Shown: positions 1-6,804 of the stretch, piece after piece
How the letters are laid out: each line of letters starts with the position of its first letter
How positions within the stretch are numbered: position 1 is the first letter of the stretch
Assembly: GCA_031289755.1 (NCBI GenBank)
Contig: JAITOU010000038.1
Span: 1 to 39,085 of the forward strand
Direction: 5' to 3'
DNA length: 39,085 nucleotides
Origin: Clostridiales bacterium
GTDB taxonomy: Bacteria > Bacillota > Clostridia > Christensenellales > JAISNN01
Made by a program: the position numbers and the translations under genes
Notes under the pieces: model-generated
Database searches by the model: none
Seen by the model: only the letters and a program-made list of their open reading frames with translations
What the model was told of the DNA's origin: nothing

Positions 1-702
1 GGTCACGCCAGCACTCCCGCTAAGCCCACCGCTCTCGCGTCAATCGGCAAAGCTGTCTACGACATCGAAAAGCACCAAATGCCGGCCGTCTGGACCGCGC
101 CGACAAAGGAGCTTATCAAAGAGCTTGCGCCGTACATGAAGCCGCTCTTCAAATTTGTCATTGTCAACAGGGATATTCTCTCGCCGCTTTTAAAATTTGC
201 TTTAACCAAGCTTCACCCCGTCGCCGCCGCGCTTGTCAAGACGACTTTCGCGCCGACAATGGCAAAGGGCAGCAATGCGGCGAACGTCCTGCCGCCGTAC
301 GCGGAAGCGGTCATAAACTGCCGCTTAATCGACGGCAACACGACCGACCGGGTAGTAGCTCACATCAAAAAAATCGTCGGCAAGGACATCGAAGTCGAAG
401 TGCCGCTGACCGGTGTCGAGCCGTCGCCGATATCGCCGACAAACACCGATTCGTACAAGCAAATATCGGGCGTCATCAAGTCGGTCTTTCCCGATATCAA
501 GGTCGCGCCGTATATGTTTTTCGCCGCCACCGACTCGCGCTACTTCTATCCGATATGCAAAAACGTCTACCGCTTTACCCCGTTTAAGGTCACCGAAGAA
601 GAGCAAAGCCGCGTCCACGCCCTAAACGAGAGATGCGACATCGACGCACTCGAAAAAGCTACGGAATTTTTTATCGCTCTGATAGAAAAGACCTGTATGT
701 GA
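1..702 (+). CDS. M20-family zinc peptidase / N-acyl amino acid hydrolase, C-terminal part (5' end outside window)
   Basis: The reading frame is open from base 1, so the gene starts upstream of the window; 233 residues are visible. It opens with GHASTP, the conserved turn at the start of the M20 dimerisation domain. It continues through the dimerisation domain and back into the catalytic domain. Near the end it has ATDSRYF, VYRF and a VHALNE stretch, whose histidine matches the last metal ligand of M20 enzymes. This end resembles the carboxypeptidase S / PM20D1 branch, which hydrolyses or forms N-acyl amino acids; that sub-assignment is inference. An internal ATG at 79 is not the start because conserved sequence lies before it. 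A terminator follows at 794-824. The catalytic N-terminal half cannot be checked here. Confidence 0.85.
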   Translation, partial: GHASTPAKPTALASIGKAVYDIEKHQMPAVWTAPTKELIKELAPYMKPLFKFVIVNRDILSPLLKFALTKLHPVAAALVKTTFAPTMAKGSNAANVLPPYAEAVINCRLIDGNTTDRVVAHIKKIVGKDIEVEVPLTGVEPSPISPTNTDSYKQISGVIKSVFPDIKVAPYMFFAATDSRYFYPICKNVYRFTPFKVTEEEQSRVHALNERCDIDALEKATEFFIALIEKTCM

Positions 703-793
703 GCAAGCGTTTTACCCGAGTTGGCGCGATATTTTTACTCGTATCGGCATATTTCGTTTTATGGTTTTGCGACATCGTAAAGCGTACTCAAAA

Positions 794-824
794 AAAGCGG
801 CTTCGTTGGAAGTCGCTTTATTTT
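794..824. terminator. Intrinsic terminator between convergent genes
   Basis: A 10-bp stem (794-803 with 810-819, one G-T pair) with a 6-base loop is followed by ATTTT. The A-rich 5' side supplies a U-tract on the minus strand too. It lies between the M20 peptidase (plus) and the QueD-like gene (minus) and can serve both. Confidence 0.75.
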
Positions 825-860
825 ATAGGACGCGTTCGTTTATTTTATCGGACGCGTTCG
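820..860. repeat. Tandem 19-bp direct repeat, period 22
   Basis: ATTTTATAGGACGCGTTCG at 820-838 recurs at 842-860 with one mismatch. It lies between the terminator and the 3' end of the QueD-like gene. The function is unknown; a local duplication is the simplest explanation. Confidence 0.7.
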
Positions 861-865
861 ATAGT

Positions 866-1462
866 TTAAATCTTTTCTCTGTATCCGCATTTCGGGCAAA
901 CGTAGTACTCTTCGCCTTTATCAAGCTCTATGCCGCAAAGCGGACAACGCTTCTTAGGCTCGACGGCTTTTGCTTGGTTTGTCAGCAAGTACTCTTGCGT
1001 CGCGCCGTTTACGCCCGACGTAAAGGTCAATTTGGCGATATTTAACTTGTCTTTAAGTAACGAATAGACAATCTCGATGAAATTTTCTACCGTCATAACT
1101 TTTTTGACGACCACCAAGCGGCAGTCGGGATATGCCTTTGCAAGCTCGTTATCAAATGCTGGACCTTTCTGCGTGTTTGTCGGCGCACCGTTGAGAATGC
1201 CTTGCTGCTTATATGCTTCCAAAACGTGCGGCAGCAACGGGTCATTCTGCGCCAGCACCAATGCGTGGTCAAAATTTTGTAAAACGTCCCAAGCAATCTT
1301 TTTGATTTCGTTGCAAGGAAAAACCATTCCTACACCGGGGTTGACCGAATCTTCCACTTCTATCGTGAGTATTCCCGTGTGTCCGTGCAGGTATTGAGCT
1401 TCGCCCTTAAAGCCCAAAAATCTGTGTGCGTATTGCAAATCCAATTTTGTAAAACTTCTCAT
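866..1462 (-). CDS. 6-pyruvoyl-tetrahydropterin synthase / QueD-like protein with C-terminal zinc ribbon
   Basis: 198 residues, longer than the usual 120-140 of QueD. The T-fold zinc ligands are visible as H13 (YAHRF) and H26/H28 (LHGH). FDHALVL (D65, H66) and E126 (TVENF) match the family's catalytic His and substrate-anchoring Glu. The position of the QueD catalytic cysteine, four residues before the HxH motif (C27 in E. coli), is alanine here (A22). A C-terminal CPLC...CPKC zinc ribbon (C173, C176, C189, C192) has been added. QueD makes 6-carboxytetrahydropterin for queuosine, but no other que gene is in this window and the missing cysteine argues against a standard QueD reaction. The ATG at 1462 has AAGGAG seven bases upstream. 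I call the family with confidence and leave the reaction open. Confidence 0.85.
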   Translation of the reverse strand: MRSFTKLDLQYAHRFLGFKGEAQYLHGHTGILTIEVEDSVNPGVGMVFPCNEIKKIAWDVLQNFDHALVLAQNDPLLPHVLEAYKQQGILNGAPTNTQKGPAFDNELAKAYPDCRLVVVKKVMTVENFIEIVYSLLKDKLNIAKLTFTSGVNGATQEYLLTNQAKAVEPKKRCPLCGIELDKGEEYYVCPKCGYREKI

Positions 1463-1522
1463 TATTAATCTCCTTATCTCTTATTTCGGCATTCCGTCCG
1501 AATACCGATATACCTTATAAGT

Positions 1523-1550
1523 ATTATATCATACATTTGTGAATTTTCAA
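1523..1550 (-). promoter_or_regulatory. Sigma-A promoter of the QueD-like gene
   Basis: On the minus strand, TTGAAA (1550-1545), a 16-bp spacer ending in TGA, and TATAAT (1528-1523) form an extended -10 promoter. The leader of about 55 bases contains a small stem-loop (1486-1494 with 1500-1508) just before the ribosome binding site. Confidence 0.75.
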
Positions 1551-1577
1551 CATTTAGTTGCAATATAATCTGCATTA

Positions 1578-2399
1578 TCAAATAAGAAGATATCCGTTTA
1601 ATCTTGCCGCAAAGTAGGTAAAGGTATTCACGCCGATTGCTATGCCGCCGTTGCCTGTATAGGCAAAGTACCCTACGGCAAAAGCTCCGAAGGCATAGAA
1701 GCCCACCGCCACCGCGCCGAATGCAAAAAATCCTGCCGCAACCGCACCGAAGCCCGCGACTAATCCGATAGAGACACTTCCGAAAGCTGCGATTAATGCA
1801 AACGACAACATGCCGAAAGCAAATAAGCCGAACGAAAGCAACCCCACCGACACCACGCCGCAGGATATCAGTCCTATGCTGATAACTCCCTTTGCTCTAA
1901 ATCCGATAGCGACCATGCCTTCGGCTTTTGACGATATGTTGTTAAAATTTATATGAACGTACGGCTTGCCGCTCTGTGTCTTTTGGCGGCTGACGTATTC
2001 TCTCGGCGCAACCTTTTGCATACCGCGTCCGATTAAGTCATATAATAGTTTTTCGCCGTCAAATTCGCTGCCGTTGGCGGAGTTTCCGGAAGCCTTCGGT
2101 ATTTCCGTTTCTTTCGGTATTTCCGTTCTTTCCGATTTGTCGGGCTTCTCCGTTTCTTGCGGTTCTTTTATATCGTCCGCAACGGTTTTTCTCACGCACG
2201 TCAGCAATTCGTCGCAGCTTACGCCGAGCGCATCCGCCAATCGCGGAATGATATTCAGGTCGGGATTTGCTTCGCCCGTTTCCCACTTTGATACAGCTTT
2301 ATTCGACACGCCTGCACGGTATCCGAGTTCGTCCTGCGACAGACCCTTTTCTTTTCTCAGCTCTCTTATAAAATCACCGAGCATTACTCTGTTGTCCAT
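1578..2399 (-). CDS. XRE-family DNA-binding protein with C-terminal Gly/Ala-rich pentad-repeat membrane domain
   Basis: 273 residues. Residues 1-64 are a classic XRE helix-turn-helix (GLSQDELGYRAGVSNKAVSKWE). Residues about 70-115 are a charged linker rich in Glu, Lys and Pro with repeated EIPK/EKPDKSE segments. From about residue 165 to the end the sequence is an almost uninterrupted hydrophobic run built from five-residue units of the form G-x-x-S/A-x (for example GVISI, GLISC, GVVSV, GLLSF). It is punctuated by glycine every five residues and carries almost no charge. This suggests a membrane-embedded or beta-solenoid-like domain, so the protein may be a membrane-anchored regulator. The ligand and targets are unknown. 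The start at 2399 has AAGGGGG upstream and its own extended -10 promoter. Confidence 0.8.
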   Translation of the reverse strand: MDNRVMLGDFIRELRKEKGLSQDELGYRAGVSNKAVSKWETGEANPDLNIIPRLADALGVSCDELLTCVRKTVADDIKEPQETEKPDKSERTEIPKETEIPKASGNSANGSEFDGEKLLYDLIGRGMQKVAPREYVSRQKTQSGKPYVHINFNNISSKAEGMVAIGFRAKGVISIGLISCGVVSVGLLSFGLFAFGMLSFALIAAFGSVSIGLVAGFGAVAAGFFAFGAVAVGFYAFGAFAVGYFAYTGNGGIAIGVNTFTYFAARLNGYLLI

Positions 2400-2440
2400 T
2401 TTTTCCCCCTTGTTTTACGGATAAGTTAGGATATAAGTCT

Positions 2441-2469
2441 ATTATATCAAATATATCTTCTATTTACAA
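2441..2469 (-). promoter_or_regulatory. Promoter of the XRE/repeat gene
   Basis: On the minus strand, TTGTAA (2469-2464), a 17-bp spacer ending TGA, and TATAAT (2446-2441). The AT-rich extended -10 form recurs at several promoters in this window. Confidence 0.7.
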
Positions 2470-2472
2470 TAG

Positions 2473-2501
2473 AAAAAAGTCGAACGGCGTTCGACTTTTT
2501 T
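2473..2501. terminator. Intrinsic terminator after the SDR gene
   Basis: A stem GTCGAAC / GTTCGAC with a GGC loop (2479-2495) is flanked by six A on one side and TTTTTT on the other, so it works in both directions. For the minus-strand SDR gene ending at 2539 it is the natural transcript end. Confidence 0.85.
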
Positions 2502-2538
2502 ATTATTTGAGCTTGTTTTACCTTTTTATATCGGTTTT

Positions 2539-3546
2539 TTAATTAAAATATCTTCCCATTTCGAGTTGAAGCTTCTTTTTGCGCGCAATATACGGCTCGG
2601 AGTTTTTGCAGAGAAAGTATGCCGCCGGTCTGGCAAATATTTTTGTGAGCAGTCTTACGATTTGCGGCGTGTTTTGCTTGACAAAGGCGTAATAGTCCGC
2701 TAAGGTTTCATGCTGAAAATCCAAAATGTCGTTTAAAATATGAGAATCCTCATAGTAACCGCAATGGAAATTCTTTTCCGCAAAGGCTTCCGTCTTAAAA
2801 TATTTAAAATTTAAGCCGTAGATGCCGAGCATATTTTTTAAAAACTCTGCGTATTCTACGCGGCACGTTTCGCCGCCGCCGAGATTGTATATGTTTTTGT
2901 TCAATTCGTCAGTATGCGCACACGCCAGCGCAAGCGCGGAAGCCGTCGTGCGTGTCGAGGCTATTTCGAGCTTTGTATTTAATGGCATATGGAACATCAA
3001 AGGGTCTGTATGCGGCAAGCCCATTATTCCCGTCAATCTAAAAATCGTATAATTTATACCCGATTCGCGTATCATCTTTTCGGATACGACCTTTGTGAGC
3101 GCGTAATAATCGCCTTCGCTGACGTTGATAGGGTCGCCGACGTTTATCCAAAAATCCTTTGTTCTGTCGCCGTACACGCTTATGGACGACGTAAAGACCA
3201 AAAAGCATTTTGGATTAAATTCTTTTATTGAATGCACAAGGTTTTCCGTTCCGATAAAATTTACCTTCTGCGCCAATTCGTGGTTTTTGTCGGCGAGCGG
3301 CGGAATAATAGCGGCGAGATGTATGATTACGTCCTTACCTGCGACAATCCGGTTGACAAGCTCAGTGTCGTTGATACTTCCGTAGACAATATTTGCTTTG
3401 TTTTTAAATTTTTCAAGAAGTTTTTTATTCTTTTTTGACGGCAAATCAAACACGGTTACGTCATAATCACCGTTTTCGAGCAATTTTAGAAGCGTTTGAT
3501 AACCTATATTCCCGGATGCTCCGGTCAAGAGAATATTCTTTTTCAT
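2539..3546 (-). CDS. Extended SDR: NAD(P)-dependent epimerase/dehydratase family protein
   Basis: 335 residues. The N terminus has the Rossmann signature GASGNIGYQ at residues 8-16, followed by an acidic residue at the end of beta-2 (VFDLPS) that favours NAD. The SDR catalytic elements are FTSSISVYG (Ser) and YYALTK (Tyr-x-x-x-Lys). The middle and C-terminal regions fit nucleotide-sugar epimerases and related dehydratases. No neighbour specifies a sugar pathway, so the substrate is not assigned. The ATG at 3546 is preceded by AAGGAGG. The leader upstream is unusual because it holds an array of short phased repeats (3570-3661). Confidence 0.88.
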   Translation of the reverse strand: MKKNILLTGASGNIGYQTLLKLLENGDYDVTVFDLPSKKNKKLLEKFKNKANIVYGSINDTELVNRIVAGKDVIIHLAAIIPPLADKNHELAQKVNFIGTENLVHSIKEFNPKCFLVFTSSISVYGDRTKDFWINVGDPINVSEGDYYALTKVVSEKMIRESGINYTIFRLTGIMGLPHTDPLMFHMPLNTKLEIASTRTTASALALACAHTDELNKNIYNLGGGETCRVEYAEFLKNMLGIYGLNFKYFKTEAFAEKNFHCGYYEDSHILNDILDFQHETLADYYAFVKQNTPQIVRLLTKIFARPAAYFLCKNSEPYIARKKKLQLEMGRYFN

Positions 3547-3569
3547 GATATGTCCTCCTTTTTAGGAAG

Positions 3570-3661
3570 TAGATTTTATTTTTGTTATTTATATAAATAG
3601 ATTTTATTTCTATCATTGTAGTAGTTTTATTTCTATGATTATAGATAGATTTTATTTCTAT
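3570..3661. repeat. Phased TAGATTTTATTTCTAT repeat array upstream of the SDR gene
   Basis: Near-identical copies start at 3570 (partial), 3598, 3622 (one base short) and 3646, spaced 28, 24 and 24 bases. They lie between a possible minus-strand -10 (TATAAT at about 3665-3660) and the SDR ribosome binding site, so they would be transcribed as part of the leader. Possible roles are an operator array, an RNA-level control element, or simple slippage expansion. Confidence 0.65.
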
Positions 3662-3743
3662 TATATGCTTCTGATTGAATTATATGACACACTTGTGAAC
3701 TTTTTATGAATTGAAAATTTTTTATTAACAAAAAACGATATTT

Positions 3744-4298
3744 TTATTCGGCTTTTCCTTCCAATATTTTTTTTTGTTCATCGGAAAGATTGCCGTAGGT
3801 CAAGACCTTGCGGCTAAGTCTTGAAAATACTTCGTCATAAAGCTTTTTTGTAAAGGGGAGCAAAAATAAATCCTTTTGCATTCCCGACTTTATTTTGATT
3901 TCTTCCAAAATAAATTTGTCACGCGCAACGGGCATAATATGCGTCAAGAGATAAAACCTTTGCGTCGGCGTTTCGGCGTCCACATCTATAAATACCACGT
4001 CGTCATAGCTCATACTTATATAAATAACTTTGCCGTGTGACAATTCAAGTCTGTTCTCATACAGCTTTATCAAGTGCAGACTGCGTTCGTGCCGTATCGC
4101 CGCCGTCAGCACTCCGGCGTCAAAAAGCGCAATAAAAACACTGACGGCGATTTTTACGCCGACGGGTGCGCCGAAGACAAAAAGCGGAGTCAAAAAAAGC
4201 AACGGAATGAGAACGAAGGCAATAGACGGAATGAGCGTACCCGACAGCCTTTCGCCCGTACTTCCTTTGTAGGGATAGGACTTGTATTTTTCTTTCAT
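3744..4298 (-). CDS. Small membrane protein of unknown function
   Basis: 184 residues. Two predicted transmembrane segments lie near residues 21-45 and 48-68. A soluble C-terminal domain of about 110 residues follows, alternating beta-like stretches (IKLYENRLELSHGKVIYISM, then DVVFIDVD) with a helical tail. This layout resembles small two-helix proteins with a cytoplasmic beta-rich (PH-like) domain, but I cannot name a family. The start at 4298 has GGGAGAG just upstream and follows the Sel1-repeat gene by 11 bases, so the two are co-transcribed. A functional link with that membrane protein is likely but unproven. Confidence 0.75.
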   Translation of the reverse strand: MKEKYKSYPYKGSTGERLSGTLIPSIAFVLIPLLFLTPLFVFGAPVGVKIAVSVFIALFDAGVLTAAIRHERSLHLIKLYENRLELSHGKVIYISMSYDDVVFIDVDAETPTQRFYLLTHIMPVARDKFILEEIKIKSGMQKDLFLLPFTKKLYDEVFSRLSRKVLTYGNLSDEQKKILEGKAE

Positions 4299-4309
4299 CG
4301 CTCTCCCTT

Positions 4310-6448
4310 TTATTTGCGCAGAGTATATTCGCGCAATAAATAAGACTTGCCGGCGTTAAACAAGACCGCCACTTGCTCTCCTTCCTTTAAGGATAACGGG
4401 CTTGCGGAAACGGACGAAGAAGAATATGTTTCCGCGTGTATAATTTTTTCTCTGTCTATATATCGGTAATTTATTTTTATATTGACGTACTGCTTGTTGT
4501 TGCTCCTTGTGACAAATTTGTCGCGACCCGTGACGTAGCCCATTACGACCGTTCCGTCTCTTATTGCGGCGTTCAGGAGATTTTTATCCTTTGAATGAGC
4601 GGGGAAAAATCTTATTGCAATAATGATAATCAAAAGAATCGGTATGCCGAAAAACACACAAACGGCTACAATAGTATCGACGTTCGGAAAGCCGTTTCTA
4701 AATATCTCGCCGAGCGTTTTCCAAAAGATAACGGTGACAAAGACCAGCATCAACAAAGGTGCGGCAAAAATAATCGGCGTTTCTATTTTTTTCCACGAAT
4801 CCTGCGGACGCTTGACGGGATGAGACGGGTCAAGCCGATAAAACTCGTTTTTTTCGTATTGCTCAATCAATTTTTTGTCGGCTATTTGATGAAACTCGTT
4901 ATAAATATCGCGTACGGCGGCGGTATTATTGTTGATTGCGCCTGATTTTTCGGTGTTTTTATCGGTGTTTTTAAAGGGTTTACCCGGAGCCGAATACAAA
5001 TCCTTGCCGATTGTTTTGCCGCCTTCGGCGGTACAGCCGTCAAGCAGTGCTACCGACACGCCGTCGTCCGATATACATACGCCGACAAAATCGCCGACCG
5101 CTAATCTCGGATTGTAATTGAAACGAAGATTATACTCCGAGCATAGATTGTTTATCCGTCCGGAAAAATCGGCGTATCTGCAAGTATAAGTCACCGTATA
5201 GTATGCGCCTGCCGACCCGTGCAAAAATTCTTCGGTTTTGGCTTTTGAGAGATATCCCGTTTGGAGATAAGCCGTCTTGACCGCCGCTATTTGTTTTTTT
5301 CTTTTTTTTAGCTTTTGACGAGCCTGCATATTGGTAAATATGAGAGCCGTTATGATTATGCCGCCGACAATACCGACAAAAATTGTCACGAAAATCGAAA
5401 CGTTCAACGGCGCGCCTACCGTCCAGATGATGATTATCATCACTATCGGAATAAGGCACATTAGCGGTGCTACAACCGTAAGTATAAATAATTGTTCGGG
5501 TTTTTTTTCCAAATTGATTATATTGTAAGGCTTTGAGAGGTCTACGCGCCCGAAAGAACGCTTGTTGTATTCGTCAAGCAAAAGCTCGTCCTTTGCATCG
5601 TCTATAAAGATACCGATTTCTTCTAAACCGCTACGTTTATAAGGGGTTGCGTATTTTTTTTCGTTCTTGACGGGTGCCGGGCTTTTGTTTTGACGGGCTT
5701 GATTGAATTTTATATCGGACTCCGCCATTTTTAAAATGTCGGGAGCGACGTCGTCGCCTGCTTCAACGGCTTTTTTTAACCATTTTACACCTTCTTCCAA
5801 ATTCTTTTTGACGCCTTGCCCCATATAATACGCATAGCCGATATTGTAATACGCTTCGGTTACGCCGCTTTTGAGAGCTTCGTTATACAAATCGAAGGCT
5901 TGTTTGTAGGCATCCGCGTCCGCCTCGCCGTCATAAGCCAATGCCTTGCCCGAATAAAGCAGGGACTTTGCGTCGCCAGCCTTAGCCGCCTTGTCGTACC
6001 AATAAAAGGCTTTTTTGTAATCGTACTTCGGCATAGCCAAAAAATACAAATCGCCGATACTTCTGTACGACTCGGTATCGCCCGCTTCGGCGGCTTTTTT
6101 GTACCACAGCTCGGCTTTATAATAATCCTCGTCGATGTATTCGTATTCTTCGGCAATGCTCTTCATAGCGTCTATATTGCCTTTAAAGGCGGCGGACTCC
6201 CAGAGAAGCTTGGCGTGCTTTCGGTCATCCTCGACACCCATGCCAAAATTATAACAATTACCGAGATAGTATTCGGCAACGGCGTCGCCGAAGCCGGCAA
6301 GCCGTTTAAAAATCTCGACGGCTTCCGCAATAAGCTTTTCGCCGTCCGCCGTCTCAGCGGCACCGTCCGTATCTTCCGAAATACCGTCGTACTTATCATA
6401 AAGCTCTACGGCATATTTTAGCAAGTCCTTGTCGTTTTGATAAGCCAT
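4310..6448 (-). CDS. Sel1/TPR-repeat protein with duplicated two-helix membrane module
   Basis: About 712 residues. Residues about 40-235 are Sel1-like repeats (for example YYLGNCYNFGMGVEDD, WYKKAAEAGD, YYNIGYAYYMGQGVKK), which usually serve as protein-protein scaffolds. After a linker, two copies of one module follow. Each has an (E/D)EY-K--F-R-D leader, two membrane helices (about 320-342 and 350-371 in the first copy, 558-576 and 592-615 in the second) and a beta-rich domain beginning GY. The beta domains end VGDFVGVCI and EGEQVAVLF respectively. I chose the ATG at 6448 over the one at 6454 because GGAG lies seven bases before it but only one base before the upstream ATG. The gene has its own consensus promoter and leads the two-gene unit with the small membrane protein. 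Function unknown. Confidence 0.82.
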   Translation of the reverse strand: MAYQNDKDLLKYAVELYDKYDGISEDTDGAAETADGEKLIAEAVEIFKRLAGFGDAVAEYYLGNCYNFGMGVEDDRKHAKLLWESAAFKGNIDAMKSIAEEYEYIDEDYYKAELWYKKAAEAGDTESYRSIGDLYFLAMPKYDYKKAFYWYDKAAKAGDAKSLLYSGKALAYDGEADADAYKQAFDLYNEALKSGVTEAYYNIGYAYYMGQGVKKNLEEGVKWLKKAVEAGDDVAPDILKMAESDIKFNQARQNKSPAPVKNEKKYATPYKRSGLEEIGIFIDDAKDELLLDEYNKRSFGRVDLSKPYNIINLEKKPEQLFILTVVAPLMCLIPIVMIIIIWTVGAPLNVSIFVTIFVGIVGGIIITALIFTNMQARQKLKKRKKQIAAVKTAYLQTGYLSKAKTEEFLHGSAGAYYTVTYTCRYADFSGRINNLCSEYNLRFNYNPRLAVGDFVGVCISDDGVSVALLDGCTAEGGKTIGKDLYSAPGKPFKNTDKNTEKSGAINNNTAAVRDIYNEFHQIADKKLIEQYEKNEFYRLDPSHPVKRPQDSWKKIETPIIFAAPLLMLVFVTVIFWKTLGEIFRNGFPNVDTIVAVCVFFGIPILLIIIIAIRFFPAHSKDKNLLNAAIRDGTVVMGYVTGRDKFVTRSNNKQYVNIKINYRYIDREKIIHAETYSSSSVSASPLSLKEGEQVAVLFNAGKSYLLREYTLRK

Positions 6449-6492
6449 ATCCATTCTCCGTCGATAGATTTGTTTCCAAACCCGATATCTAT

Positions 6493-6521
6493 ATTATAAT
6501 TCACATATATCAAATTGTCAA
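6493..6521 (-). promoter_or_regulatory. Consensus promoter of the Sel1-repeat operon
   Basis: On the minus strand, TTGACA (6521-6516), a 17-bp spacer and TATAAT (6498-6493) are a perfect sigma-A match. Transcription would start about 38 bases before the chosen start codon. Confidence 0.85.
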
Positions 6522-6636
6522 TACCGTAAGGCTTTTTATTAAAACAGCGTACAGACTTTTTATCAAAATAGCCTTCGGTAAAATAACTCTTTCGGGCATA
6601 TTGGATAATTTTGTTTGAAAAGCCGCCGCAATATGT

Positions 6637-6665
6637 TTGCAAATAAAAAACCTTAGTGATATAAT
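6637..6665 (+). promoter_or_regulatory. Extended -10 promoter of the MATE gene
   Basis: TTGCAA (6637-6642), a 17-bp spacer ending in TGA, and TATAAT (6660-6665). A second TGATATAAT copy lies 39 bp downstream at 6696-6704 with a weak -35, so two start points are possible. The two -10 regions sit inside a perfect direct repeat. Confidence 0.6.
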
Positions 6666-6711
6666 TTATCGAGTAAATTAAGTGCAAATGATTAGTGATA
6701 TAATTTATCGA
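6653..6711 (+). repeat. Perfect 20-bp direct repeat containing two -10 boxes
   Basis: TTAGTGATATAATTTATCGA occurs at 6653-6672 and again at 6692-6711, 39 bp apart. Each copy is preceded by TGCAAAT (starting 6638 and 6683), and each carries an imperfect palindrome GATA-taat-TTATC around TATAAT. It looks like a duplicated promoter/operator for the MATE gene. Confidence 0.85.
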
Positions 6712-6713
6712 TA

Positions 6714-6778
6714 AAACGCCGTGCAGATGAGATAAATTTTAAGGTCGTTTCAAATTTTATCGCATTTACACGGCGTTT
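6714..6778 (+). promoter_or_regulatory. Long imperfect hairpin in the MATE leader
   Basis: A 23-base arm at 6714-6736 pairs with 6756-6778 (three mismatches), with AACGCCGTG and its complement at the base. The hairpin ends 26 bases before the TTG start and lies downstream of both putative -10 boxes, so it should be transcribed. It is followed by only a short T-rich stretch, so it may be an attenuator or a structured leader rather than a simple terminator. No known riboswitch class was recognised. Confidence 0.6.
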
Positions 6779-6804
6779 CTTTGCGTCTTTCGGAGGGACA
6801 GATT

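Noticed and set aside
1463..1550. preQ1 riboswitch in the leader of the QueD-like gene
   Set aside because: The leader has only a simple stem-loop and lacks the A-rich tail and pseudoknot pattern of preQ1 aptamers.
5816..6421. Plus-strand open frame (201 codons) opposite the Sel1 repeats
   Set aside because: Antisense to recognisable Sel1 repeats; the apparent periodicity reflects the repeats on the other strand.
6418..6687. Minus-strand open frame of 89 codons overlapping the Sel1 gene start
   Set aside because: It spans the consensus promoter of the Sel1 gene and has no ribosome binding site or family signature.
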